In this document: one piece after another, positions 10,278 through 20,392 of the stretch
Layout: each line of letters begins with the position of its first letter
How positions within the stretch are numbered: position 1 is the stretch's first letter
Translations under genes and position numbers: made by a program
From: Ceratopteris richardii
Lineage: Eukaryota > Streptophyta > Polypodiopsida > Polypodiales > Pteridaceae
Assembly (NCBI GenBank): GCA_020310875.1
Contig: MU260071.1
Span: 276,501-340,500, forward strand
Reading direction: 5' to 3'
DNA: 64,000 nt
Notes under the pieces: model-generated
Told to the model about the DNA's origin: nothing
The model's database searches: none
Seen by the model: only the letters and a program-made list of their open reading frames with translations

Positions 10278-11063
10278 TTACAGAATAGGGTCAGGGGGTT
10301 TAGTACACAGTTTAATTCTCCACACTTTGATACAGGAGTCGTAGCTCTTAGAGCTAAGGACAGGTGAAGATTTCGGTTTGAGAGTGTGATGTATTTGGGA
10401 CCTTGTGGGTACCCATTTCCAGACATTCCTGGGGTTGATGGGAGTGGGGACAGTGAGAGGTGTAGGTATCTTGTCACTTTCTGAGTTGTTGGCCAAGAGT
10501 GCTTGTGAAAGCTGCTTCATCCTAGTGCCTGTAGGTGAAGTAATTTGGGCTTGTAAGCTAGCCTTGGGCACCCATATCTGTCTAGCATTAGGGGTGGCCT
10601 TCATTGACCGCTTAGGAACCCAAATAGAAATGGTATGCCTAGGGGTTATCCTAGGGGGCTTCTTCACTTTGTTCCTTGATGGTGAGGCTCGTTTCTTGTC
10701 TCTTTGAGAATCTGCTATTGGAGCTGTGGGTTTTCCATCCTTGCGTATCCAGATCTGCTTCACGCCACGAGATGCTCCATATTGCGCGGGTTGTCGCTCC
10801 TGCCTCTTGATCAGCGGCCTCCTTCGTGTAGAGTGATGTTCGGTCCGTTCGTTTAGAATCTTCTTTGGATCATTTAGGAACTCCTTCTTGGCTCCTGAAC
10901 CTTCAGTAAGATTGACATTCCTCTGCACCATAGAAGTTTGGACAAGCACAACATGGTTATCTTCGTGTGGATTCCTGGAGGGACCAGGAGTTGGTGCCTG
11001 TTCTATTGGTTTAAGCGCTTGATTTTCTAATTCAATCGTGAGACGACTTTGGCCTACCCAAGC
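10278..11063 (-). CDS. In-frame extension of element C pol after an amber codon (261 codons)
   Basis: Directly after the TAG that ends gag-pol (11066-11064) the same frame stays open for 261 codons. The product is basic and Pro/Ser/Lys-rich. It repeats a Trp-hydrophobic-Pro/Arg-Lys/Thr motif four times (WIRK, WVPK, WVPK, WVPT). No initiation codon with a good context opens it, apart from internal GTG/ATG at 10949 and 10925. It is most simply the end of the same polyprotein after a CAG-to-TAG change, or a readthrough product. It has no counterpart in B, whose pol ends earlier. Function unknown. Confidence 0.5.
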   Translation of the reverse strand, partial: AWVGQSRLTIELENQALKPIEQAPTPGPSRNPHEDNHVVLVQTSMVQRNVNLTEGSGAKKEFLNDPKKILNERTEHHSTRRRPLIKRQERQPAQYGASRGVKQIWIRKDGKPTAPIADSQRDKKRASPSRNKVKKPPRITPRHTISIWVPKRSMKATPNARQIWVPKASLQAQITSPTGTRMKQLSQALLANNSESDKIPTPLTVPTPINPRNVWKWVPTRSQIHHTLKPKSSPVLSSKSYDSCIKVWRIKLCTKPPDPIL

Positions 11064-14000
11064 CTAAAGAAGTCCACTTCTTAGGTTGAGGTTGACTGCG
11101 TGATCATAGATCCAGTCTTGGCCTAAGACAAGAGGTTCGGTCAGATCCTCGTCTTCACACACTAGCACTTTTGCTGGCATGAGGACCTCTTGTATGTAGA
11201 GGGGAAGATCCACCTCTCCCATACAAGGGGTTTCAACACCTCCTAATCCTATCAGATATGCTTCTAGGGGATTTACCTCCAATTGCAGCTGCTGGCAATA
11301 AGAGAGCCGAACTGCACTTGTGGCTGCTCCTGAATCAATTAAAGCCCTCACGCTTGTTGTGTTGTCTCTTTGTCCTATTTCTAGGATCACAAAAGGTCGT
11401 CGGTCCACTATCTTATGGGTACGTTCACCTGAAGCCTCACACATGGCCATGTGATAGCCTGGAGATTCTTGAGTGTCAGTCATAGGCTGGTCCCTTCCTT
11501 GTCTCCTCAGCTTCATTCGTCTGATACGCTCTAAGGCCTCTGCCTGTGCTTCTTCTCGAATTCGTTTTTCCTCCTCTTTACGTTGTTTAGCAGTATTGAG
11601 TCGACTTAGCATTTCCTCCGTGAGGGGTTCTTGATACAGCTTGACTCTGCACCCGCTAATATAGTTTGGGAGGACATCCCCCTCTAAAGTGGCTAGTTGT
11701 ACTGCTCCACTCGTGGAGATCCTATTAATGATCATAGGTCCGTAGCCTCTCTTTTCTAGCTTCCTTGCGTGTTGTTTCAATGTGTAGACTAACACTAGAT
11801 CTCCTGCCTTCAAGCCCTTATCCTTCACATGGGCATCAAAGTATGCCTTTTGCCGTTTCTTTGCAGCATAGATACCTGCTGCTGCTCGTAGCCTCGTCTC
11901 ACCTAAACGCTCTAGATCCAAGATCCTAGAGGACAACTCATGTCCATTCCACTCATGCTCTTGTGCTACTCTTAAAGCTGGGATTAGGAAATCTAGTGGT
12001 AACACTGCATTCTGTCCGAAGACCATCTGAAATGGGGTGGCATTGAGTACCGTTTTGTAGGCAACTCGGTATGCCCAAACAGCATGGTGAAGTTGTTTGT
12101 CCCAATCAGAGCGTTTATTATTGACCAGTTTCGTCAATACGTTACACAGGATCTTATTCGTGCTCTCGGCTTGTCCGTTAGCTTGTGGGTGATAGGGTGC
12201 AGACTTTTTATGTACCACCATGAATTCTTGAAGGAGATTTTCAATGACCTCATTCAAGAAGTGTGTACCTCTATCACTAACCAACTCTATTGGTAACCCA
12301 TATCTAGTGAACACATTTTCGAATAAGAACTTAGCCGTTGTTTGAGCATCATTCTTTGTCGTGGCCTTTACTTCCACCCACTTGGTAAGGTAATCTGTGG
12401 CTACAATAATGTATTCTGCATGGGAGTTCCTAGCTGGGGGGTTGATGGGACCTACAAAGTCTATACCCCACTTTGAAAATGCACGTCCTCCCATCATTGG
12501 TCTTAATGGCATTTCATCTTTTCTTATCGGATATTGGGCACGTTGGCATGTGTCGCAACTCTTCACATAAGTATGTGCATCCATATGAAGAGTGGGCCAC
12601 CAAAGCCCTGAGAATAGAATGGTCTTAATTACTCTGTCAGGCCCAAAGTGTCCACCTGCAGCACCGCTGTGTGCAGCTTCTAAGACTTTCAAATAGTCTG
12701 ATTCATGAATGCACAGTCTTAGGTAACCATCCTTGCCTCTTCGATATAGGTTGTCTCCTACTAAGGCATAGTCTTGAACCTCTTGCTCCATGCTCCGTCT
12801 TCTTGCATGACTAGCCTGTTTGGGCAAGGTTCCCGATCTCATGAACTCGACCAATGGAGCACTCCAATCTGGGATTAATGACACGTGATAAAGAGTGGCA
12901 TGTTCCACTGGGGGTCTCTTCTGGCACCCTGAACAATTGTGAATCCACTCTTGTATTTCTTTGTCCATGCTAGGCCAATACACTCCTAAGCGTTTTAGAT
13001 TCTGCAATGTTTGTTGTTTAGAGTAGTGATTCCCTAGCAATCCCTCATGGGCTTGTTGCAACCAACTAGAATGTTCATCGTCCTCGACACAACATGCTAA
13101 TACGCCCTCGGCATCTTGCTTGTACATACTTCCGGCCAATATTTGATACTTTAGTGATTTTACAATTTCCTCTTTGGTTGTTTTCACATTCTTATTTGCA
13201 GGCCCGAAGGTTAGGACTGGTACCAACTTATTTGCCCATTTAGGAACAACTTCTAAATTGAACAGATAAGCATCGGGCAATTCATCAGACACTCCTTGCG
13301 GTGGCTCTCCTGAAGTGATGCGAGAAAGATGGTCAGCCCTAAGATGGGTTCTACCTTTCCTGACAACAACTTCAAAGTCGTATTCCATTAGTAAGAGGAA
13401 CCATCTTACTAAGCGGCCTGTATTGCAAGGTTTATTGACCAAATATAGTAAAGCTTGATGATCAGTGAAAAACTTGAACTTATTGGCTAATAGATAGTGT
13501 CTAAACTTCTTCACAGCATATACCATGCCTAAGCCTTCTCTCTCCGTTGTGGTGTAATTTCGTTCAGCTGCATTTAATTGCCTACTAGCATATGCTATCG
13601 GCAAATCTAGGTTTCCTTCACCTGTGGGTTGTGCTAGCACACATCCTATTGCATGATTGGAGGCATCTACATGGACGTGAAAGGGTTTGCTCCAATCTGG
13701 AGTAGTCAATATTGGTGCTGTGCACAAACGTCTTTTCAGCTCGTTGAAAGAATTCTCGCATTCCTCGTTCCACTCAAAGTTTGTTAACAACCCATAAAGA
13801 GGTTTAGCTATGATGGCATACATGTGGATAAACCTACGGTAATATCCACAATGGCCCATAAAGGCTTGTACCTCTTTAACATTCCTTGGTCTGGGCAACT
13901 CTGCTATTGCTCTCACTTTGTCTTCATCTGTTGAAATTCCATTCTTAGAAACGATGTGACCTAAGATCTTACCTTGTCGTACCATGAACACACACTTCTC

Positions 14001-17000
14001 TGGATTCAGACACACTCGATAATCTCTACACTTGTTGAAGATTTGCCTGAGCTCAGGGATGTGGTAACTTCTTTCTTGGGAATGGGCGCATAAATCATCC
14101 ACATATACTTCTAAGCTCTTCCGCAAGAACTCTTTGAAGACATGACACATGAGTCTTTGGAATGTTGCAGGTGCATTGGTGAGCCCAAATGGCATCACAC
14201 GAAATGCAAAGATTCCCCATTCTGTGGCAAAGGCCGTTTTGTGTTGATCTTCGGGGGCAATGGCTACTTGGTTGTAACCTGAAAATCCATCAAGGAAGCT
14301 GTAAACTTCCTTGCCTGCAACACGCTCCAAAAAATGTTCGGTGATTGGAAGTGGATAACTATCTCTGATCGTAGCGGCATTGACTTTTTTAAGGTTAATG
14401 CACACTCGCAATTTCCCATTCTTCTTGGGCACCACTACAATGGGGGACACCCATTCAGTGTGCTCAATCTCATAGATGAATCCGGCTTCAATCAGCCTGT
14501 CAATTTCCTCTTTTATTTTGGCCGCATAATTGTCATTATATGTGTAGGGTTTTTGTTTGGTGGGCTTTGCATCAGCGGTCATCGGAATCGTATGAGAGCA
14601 AATCTCTGGATCTACTCCTTTCAAGTCTCTATAATGCCATGCGAACACATCCCTATATTCCCTTAATAGAGCTACAAGCTCTGCTTCTTCTTCTGCACTT
14701 AGGTCGTCTCCTATGCACGTACATCGCTCTTCGTTCCCTTCCATGGTCACTACAATTTTTTTGGTCTTTTCTTTATTGTCATATGCTTCTCCTATAATGG
14801 CCTCTCTCTTAGGCATTCGTACCAAAATTTTCCGGTCTTCCACTTCATATTTCTTGAAATTTTCTGGTACTTCAAACAATGATTCTTCCTCTTCTTGTCT
14901 CACTGCTTTCCTTTTCTTTTTCTTTTGACCTCCTTCACTTCCTTTCTTTGAACTTATCGTTTTAATACTCGCAAGGGGTTCTTCTTCCTTTTGGGTTAAC
15001 ACCCCTAGGTCTTCTAAGTAGTGTTCCTCTGAGTCAAAGTATGTATCCATCACAATGGATTCTAGATCATCGTCATTCTCTTCTTCTTCTATGAACTCAC
15101 TAGGATCACACTCTTCCAACAAGGGCTGACACATGAACACTGAAATATCATAACCCTCCTCATCACAATGGGGTGTCCATTGTTCCTCATTGACTGCAAT
15201 GTCCATGGTAGCTAAGATTTCTGCCCAACCATGAGGCTCAAATTCCTCATCTGAAAATATCATTGGTGTATAGGCTGGGTCTTTTATTGGTCTATCTCCT
15301 GGGGAAGTTCCTTCTTCTCTCGCTTTTAGGCGCTTTTCCTCTTCCTCTGCGACCTTGCACATCCACAAGTGAGTATCTTCATGCAACCAGGATGGTTCAG
15401 GTGAACTTCCAGAATGCACGGAGATAGAGTCTTCTTTCGCTTTGTGGATAGGATTCCACTGTAGGGGTGGTACATCTCTGAAGGTGTGATCCTTCAGATT
15501 GACCTTGGTGGTGACCCCTAAGTGCTGTAAGTACAAGGAGTTGGTTCCCCAATCTTGTACTATTTGTAATTGTCGTAGGAAGGGTCTTCCTAGGATCATC
15601 TCGTAAACATTATTCTTCTCAAAGTCACATATGGCAAACGTATGTTCAAACTCTACACCACAAGTGGTTAGAGTTATCCCTTCAAGCAATCCGAGAGGTC
15701 TTTCAAAATGACCATCTGCCATTTGAAGTTTCATTCTCGTTGGTCTTAAGGTGGGTTTGCCCCATCGCTTCCACAAGGAGGTAGTCGCAATCGCAACACC
15801 CGCACCCGAATCCACAATTGCTTTGGTTGTGTAACCTTGATAGGTGATCGGAAGATAAGTGTTACCTTCTTCACCTTCGCTCATGTCTCCTATCTTGTCG
15901 AGAGGTACCTCGGGTATTTTTTGTTTAGAGCCTACTTTTGGTGCATCGGATTCAAGTTCTGGAACCTGATCCTTCACATGATCCCAGAGCTCCGGTTTTG
16001 CCTTGAGGAGTTCCTCTACAGTGAGGTGACATTGAACCTTAGTGTTCTTCACAACATCAGTGTTCCGGGGAATCACTGAGTCTTCATTTCTCACCAATAT
16101 AGTGGGAGCTCGGATCTGGAGAGATTCAGCTTCCCATGGGCCTGTGAAATGAGGCAACTCTTGTACAGAATTAGATTCAAAATCTAATCTCTCATCCTCT
16201 TGTTGCTCTGTTTGATCTCCATAGATAGACGGAATGTCTTGGGGAAATTGATCATGAAGATCATCAATCTCAGGAATAGGAGGGGAATCACCCTTCTCCT
16301 TGGCCCATTTCTCTTCTTGTATTTCCCGCAAGAACTCTGGAGAGTACTGTTGTATTGAAGGAGGTATTCCAGCATCCGTAGACTTAGGAACATAAGCTCC
16401 CATTTGTGGTGAGCTTCCTCTTTCAACAACTGGTTGAGCCTGTGGAGGTAAGGACACTTGTGATTTGTTTACCAATTGCTCTAATCTTTCTAGCAAGCCT
16501 TGGAAATGCAAATCCGGCTTGACAGAGTTTGTCTGATTGAACTTTTGACTAGTCTCAAGTATAGCTTGAGCTTGTTCTACCATTTTCATGCACATTTTCA
16601 TCCGTTCAATCTCTAAATCTGCTCTAGGGTAACTCTTGTCTAGGTTTGCAGCTGTTGGCCCTTCTTGAAGTCGAGCCTGGTAGGCCTTGAACATCATGTC
16701 CAAGCCTTCAGGAGTGGGGTCAGCTAATACTGATCCTACTCGGGGTGGTGGGTGGGTTACGAGGGGTGTATTAGAGGGTGGAGAAATGGAGGGTGATGGG
16801 GATGGTAGTGGTGGAAGTGTGTGGGAGTGCGGTTGAGATGTGATCTCTGTGATTTTTGCCTTGGTTTCTCTCACGCTTTCTTCAAGTTCGTTTATCTTTT
16901 TTGCCCATTGCCTCTTCATTCTTTCCCGACTATCCTTCCAGGCGCTAGTTCTCTTTTTGGGTATGCTCTCTGTTTCACTCACCTCGGGGCTCTTTTCGGG

Positions 17001-19532
17001 ACCAACACCTTGGTGTTGTTGAAGTGCCTGGGCTCTTGTGATCACCTGCACAGGTGCAGTGGAAGTCACACTCCCTATGGAGTCTACAACTAACCCAACA
17101 ACATTGATAGGAGTGATTTTAGGCATGTTATTAGGGTTCTTTGGGCAATCTCGTAGGAGATGCTCTTTCCCGTAGTCTTGACAGAAGCCCTGAATGGTTA
17201 CTGGTTGAGGCTGTGTAGGGGCAGGCAGTGGACAATCACGTATAAGGTGATCTCCCTGACATCTGAAGCATGGTCCTCTAGGAAATGGAGGTCGTACCTG
17301 CCTAGGTTGAGGTCTAGGGTTGGGGTTTGTGTACATGACATTAGAATACTCTGGTTCCTCACTAGTTTCACTTGGGTCCTCATAATAGTATGACTCGTTA
17401 TGCTCGGGTGACTGCATGTAGTAAGCATGTGGGCTATCAATATGTGTGGAGTCAAAACTATGGTCACTTGGATCACTGTCTGACAGCAATGGGGTGACTG
17501 GAACTATGGCTCTATTCGGATTTTCTTCAGTAGATGCATATTTCACTGGGATCACATTGGTTGGAGCAGGGGGTTGCTGCACTAGGACTGGTTGAGGTCT
17601 CTGCTTCCCTTGATAAAGTGGCTGATAAGTTTGTTGTGGTCTGTTGTATTGTGGTGATGGGTAATTATTCTGGTACCTACCATGTTGTGGATATGGCTGA
17701 GGATGATTTTGCCTAACAGTTTGCTTGTTATATGGGCAGTCTTGTGCAGTGTGGTTGGTGTATCTGCGCTCTATGGTGCAGTACTGGCTACTAGGATTCG
17801 CCTGTGGTTGGGCCATAATGGGGCATACACTTGCCATATGTTCACCGCCACAATTGTAACACCGCTTAACTGGGGCAAATCTCGGAATTTGCTTGCTAGA
17901 GACGCCTAGTTTTTGGGCTACCTTCTCTGCAAGTTCCTCGATGGATGTGGATTGACCAGATGTCTGTTTACTAGAGCTATCAGAATCCTTATAGATTTTT
18001 GATAGTTCTAACTCCTCACCTAGATTGTCCTCAATGTCTATGCACATGCGCACGCACTCCTCTATCGTTCTAGGGTCCTTCAGGTACACATATGACCTGA
18101 GCTTAGTGCTCAACAATCCGTCTAGGAACAAGGCCACTTGTTTGGCTGGTGTGGGTAACTCCGGCATAGGGCATCTCTCCAGGTACTGTCTAAATCTTCT
18201 TCCAGCTAGTCTGACCGTCTCTTGAGGTGTTTGTTTGAAGCTATGAATTAGTGAGGAGGTGTTATGCCTGATTCCACTCTTAGAAAACTCAACAATAAAT
18301 GCCTCTAAGAGTTGGTCTATGTTTCTGAAATGCCTCTCATTCAGTGGTTGGAACCACGTAAGGGCAGTGTTCCTAAGGGTTAGACCGAAAGCGTTATATT
18401 GTGTGAATAGGTCCTCCACCTGTTCAGCTTTCAACACTTGTCGAAATTCTGCCACATGGTCATATGGGTCTCCCGTGCCATCGAAATAATTCTTCATGGA
18501 CTTCACCAGTTGAGTTGGTCGTAGGGTCCTAGTGTGTTCTCTCGGCCTTGGCAAAGGAAAATCGTCAATGTCCCTGTGATTCCATGGGGTTCTATGTCTC
18601 TCAGGTTCCACTCTATTCCTTTCTGTTCCCGTTCTTTCTCTTCCCGGGGAGTTGGCGAAACTTACCTCAGGTTTGTCTCTACTTCTATCTCTCTGAGCCC
18701 CATGAGCTTGGGAGGTCCCAGCTCCTTGGTGACCAAAGGACACAGTAGACCTTGGTTGGGGAAAAACAAATTCTCCCTTCCATGTGTAGGCATGTCTGCC
18801 AAGCTCAGTGACCACGAAGATTCTCTCTGATGCATTGTCTAGGTAGGTTACTTGACCTGGGCTATCAGGGTCTTTAAACTCATAGATCGTGAGGGCACTC
18901 ACTTCCTGAGATTGAGGAGATTTATATCTCCAAAAAACCTCATCGGTTTCTCGGTTTAGAAGCAGATCTATGCTTTTATTATCCTGTGGAATCCACTCTG
19001 GAGTCATGATTCTGGTTAAGACAGATTTACCACGGGGAGTTCTTGGCTCTCTCTCTAAGTTCCCTTGCTCTATGTCACCCATGTCGGTCTCCGCAATCAC
19101 ATTTCCAAACTCATCAGTTCTATCAGGGAAAGTGGTGACTACATATATAGTCCCCTCTTTATCTAGGTATGCTCCATTCTCAAACTTGACTACCGGATGG
19201 TCTAATCCATGGGGTTGATCGGGGTTCTTAATCTGGACCACCGATCTTCTCAGTCCGTCTTCGTAGATGCGAGCACCTAGACGATTCGTCCTGATGTATT
19301 CCAGCTGAGTCTTGTAAGGTCCCTCTGGTTTTTCTAGATAAGCCAACCCTGAACTACCTACTGGTCTCTCCATGTGATAGGACATCTCAGAATCACTTGT
19401 TTCTGATCTGGGAATGTATGGATAATCACTCAACTGCTGGGCCCAAGACCTGGCGGTGTGATTGACACTAGCTTCAGAGGATCTGAGGCTCTGTCTGTCT
19501 CGGCCTAAGTGTCTGCCTGATCTAAGGTTCAT
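11064..19532 (-). CDS. Gag-Pol polyprotein of element C with two retropepsin-like domains and two H2C2 domains (2822 aa)
   Basis: A single open frame starting MNLRSGR. Approximate residues: gag core 350-500; zinc knuckles at ~556 (CX2CX3HX4C), ~585 (degenerate), ~755 (CX2CX3HX4C) and ~783 (one Cys replaced by Tyr); Pro-rich linker ~905; first protease with DSGA at ~1240 and ILGRPF at ~1312; KKKKRK basic patch at ~1530; reverse transcriptase ~1650-1850 with YVDD at ~1811; RNase H ~1950-2060 (Asp, Glu, Asp visible); H2C2 domain 1 at ~2161-2208; H2C2 domain 2 at ~2286-2331; integrase core with Asp in GIDFVGP (~2360), Asp in SDRG (~2418) and Glu in QAES (~2456); GPY/F-like module ~2590; second retropepsin-like domain with DSGA at ~2730 and LVLGQDW at ~2805. 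It lacks a chromodomain. Order PR-RT-RH-IN is Ty3/gypsy. All catalytic residues appear intact, so this copy may be functional. Confidence 0.95.
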   Translation of the reverse strand: MNLRSGRHLGRDRQSLRSSEASVNHTARSWAQQLSDYPYIPRSETSDSEMSYHMERPVGSSGLAYLEKPEGPYKTQLEYIRTNRLGARIYEDGLRRSVVQIKNPDQPHGLDHPVVKFENGAYLDKEGTIYVVTTFPDRTDEFGNVIAETDMGDIEQGNLEREPRTPRGKSVLTRIMTPEWIPQDNKSIDLLLNRETDEVFWRYKSPQSQEVSALTIYEFKDPDSPGQVTYLDNASERIFVVTELGRHAYTWKGEFVFPQPRSTVSFGHQGAGTSQAHGAQRDRSRDKPEVSFANSPGRERTGTERNRVEPERHRTPWNHRDIDDFPLPRPREHTRTLRPTQLVKSMKNYFDGTGDPYDHVAEFRQVLKAEQVEDLFTQYNAFGLTLRNTALTWFQPLNERHFRNIDQLLEAFIVEFSKSGIRHNTSSLIHSFKQTPQETVRLAGRRFRQYLERCPMPELPTPAKQVALFLDGLLSTKLRSYVYLKDPRTIEECVRMCIDIEDNLGEELELSKIYKDSDSSSKQTSGQSTSIEELAEKVAQKLGVSSKQIPRFAPVKRCYNCGGEHMASVCPIMAQPQANPSSQYCTIERRYTNHTAQDCPYNKQTVRQNHPQPYPQHGRYQNNYPSPQYNRPQQTYQPLYQGKQRPQPVLVQQPPAPTNVIPVKYASTEENPNRAIVPVTPLLSDSDPSDHSFDSTHIDSPHAYYMQSPEHNESYYYEDPSETSEEPEYSNVMYTNPNPRPQPRQVRPPFPRGPCFRCQGDHLIRDCPLPAPTQPQPVTIQGFCQDYGKEHLLRDCPKNPNNMPKITPINVVGLVVDSIGSVTSTAPVQVITRAQALQQHQGVGPEKSPEVSETESIPKKRTSAWKDSRERMKRQWAKKINELEESVRETKAKITEITSQPHSHTLPPLPSPSPSISPPSNTPLVTHPPPRVGSVLADPTPEGLDMMFKAYQARLQEGPTAANLDKSYPRADLEIERMKMCMKMVEQAQAILETSQKFNQTNSVKPDLHFQGLLERLEQLVNKSQVSLPPQAQPVVERGSSPQMGAYVPKSTDAGIPPSIQQYSPEFLREIQEEKWAKEKGDSPPIPEIDDLHDQFPQDIPSIYGDQTEQQEDERLDFESNSVQELPHFTGPWEAESLQIRAPTILVRNEDSVIPRNTDVVKNTKVQCHLTVEELLKAKPELWDHVKDQVPELESDAPKVGSKQKIPEVPLDKIGDMSEGEEGNTYLPITYQGYTTKAIVDSGAGVAIATTSLWKRWGKPTLRPTRMKLQMADGHFERPLGLLEGITLTTCGVEFEHTFAICDFEKNNVYEMILGRPFLRQLQIVQDWGTNSLYLQHLGVTTKVNLKDHTFRDVPPLQWNPIHKAKEDSISVHSGSSPEPSWLHEDTHLWMCKVAEEEEKRLKAREEGTSPGDRPIKDPAYTPMIFSDEEFEPHGWAEILATMDIAVNEEQWTPHCDEEGYDISVFMCQPLLEECDPSEFIEEEENDDDLESIVMDTYFDSEEHYLEDLGVLTQKEEEPLASIKTISSKKGSEGGQKKKKRKAVRQEEEESLFEVPENFKKYEVEDRKILVRMPKREAIIGEAYDNKEKTKKIVVTMEGNEERCTCIGDDLSAEEEAELVALLREYRDVFAWHYRDLKGVDPEICSHTIPMTADAKPTKQKPYTYNDNYAAKIKEEIDRLIEAGFIYEIEHTEWVSPIVVVPKKNGKLRVCINLKKVNAATIRDSYPLPITEHFLERVAGKEVYSFLDGFSGYNQVAIAPEDQHKTAFATEWGIFAFRVMPFGLTNAPATFQRLMCHVFKEFLRKSLEVYVDDLCAHSQERSYHIPELRQIFNKCRDYRVCLNPEKCVFMVRQGKILGHIVSKNGISTDEDKVRAIAELPRPRNVKEVQAFMGHCGYYRRFIHMYAIIAKPLYGLLTNFEWNEECENSFNELKRRLCTAPILTTPDWSKPFHVHVDASNHAIGCVLAQPTGEGNLDLPIAYASRQLNAAERNYTTTEREGLGMVYAVKKFRHYLLANKFKFFTDHQALLYLVNKPCNTGRLVRWFLLLMEYDFEVVVRKGRTHLRADHLSRITSGEPPQGVSDELPDAYLFNLEVVPKWANKLVPVLTFGPANKNVKTTKEEIVKSLKYQILAGSMYKQDAEGVLACCVEDDEHSSWLQQAHEGLLGNHYSKQQTLQNLKRLGVYWPSMDKEIQEWIHNCSGCQKRPPVEHATLYHVSLIPDWSAPLVEFMRSGTLPKQASHARRRSMEQEVQDYALVGDNLYRRGKDGYLRLCIHESDYLKVLEAAHSGAAGGHFGPDRVIKTILFSGLWWPTLHMDAHTYVKSCDTCQRAQYPIRKDEMPLRPMMGGRAFSKWGIDFVGPINPPARNSHAEYIIVATDYLTKWVEVKATTKNDAQTTAKFLFENVFTRYGLPIELVSDRGTHFLNEVIENLLQEFMVVHKKSAPYHPQANGQAESTNKILCNVLTKLVNNKRSDWDKQLHHAVWAYRVAYKTVLNATPFQMVFGQNAVLPLDFLIPALRVAQEHEWNGHELSSRILDLERLGETRLRAAAGIYAAKKRQKAYFDAHVKDKGLKAGDLVLVYTLKQHARKLEKRGYGPMIINRISTSGAVQLATLEGDVLPNYISGCRVKLYQEPLTEEMLSRLNTAKQRKEEEKRIREEAQAEALERIRRMKLRRQGRDQPMTDTQESPGYHMAMCEASGERTHKIVDRRPFVILEIGQRDNTTSVRALIDSGAATSAVRLSYCQQLQLEVNPLEAYLIGLGGVETPCMGEVDLPLYIQEVLMPAKVLVCEDEDLTEPLVLGQDWIYDHAVNLNLRSGLL

Positions 19533-20392
19533 AAGCCTGATTTATTTATCCCCTGGAACCCAAGCACACTCTCGTTGCAGGTTGATTTTGCATCAATCAC
19601 TTCGTTCTTTTTAGTTGAATATTATGTTTATGGTCTTGTCTGAAATTGCGTCGTCAGGAGTACTTAAGTGAATTTCCGCACTTGATGAGTGATCGATTCC
19701 CGTTTACCTTTTGTCCCTTAGGGTTTTCGCACTTAAGACCTATTTACTTCTTGCACTTTGTTGATTAATATTCTTGGACTTGATTCGTGCCTAACGTTGC
19801 CCTAATTAATTACCACACCTAAGTCGTACTTAGCCTAGGCTAGGAACTGACAAAGGAGGGTTGAGAGATCTTCCAACCTCAATTAGCTGGTTGACCAGAC
19901 TGCTACACAAGCCCAGGAAGCCTTCTCCCAAGCTCGGTACTCACCCTTGCTAGCTTGCTTTGGATTGCCTTGAGTGCACACAAAGTTCCTGCAAAAATTC
20001 ACCAGTTAGTATAGCTTTATTGCCACAAGTATTTGAAAGACACACTTCAATAATTTTAGCCCCCTTGGAGTAGCTCACTGTACCCCCTGAATCTGAGAAC
20101 CACTTAGCTCCACCTAAAGGTCAACCTAACAACCATAATAAAGGATTCTCAACGAGCTTTCCAACGAGACCAAAATCTCATCAATCGGAGTTCGTATGGT
20201 CAAGTTATGACCATTCAGGCACTAAAGGGTCAAAACAGGCACTCAGGGTTCAGGAGATCCCTCTCTGGTTTCTAGGCCTTTTGCCCACTTCCAAGGTTCT
20301 AAAGTTATACCAAGGTGCCTAAAATTTAAGCTCAACTACCCTTCCAATCACTAAAAAAATTAACCCTCAATTTTTATGCGTTAAAGGCCGTG

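Noticed and set aside
14334..14928. + strand ORFs over element C pol
   Set aside because: Antisense shadows of the reverse transcriptase and protease spacer coding region.
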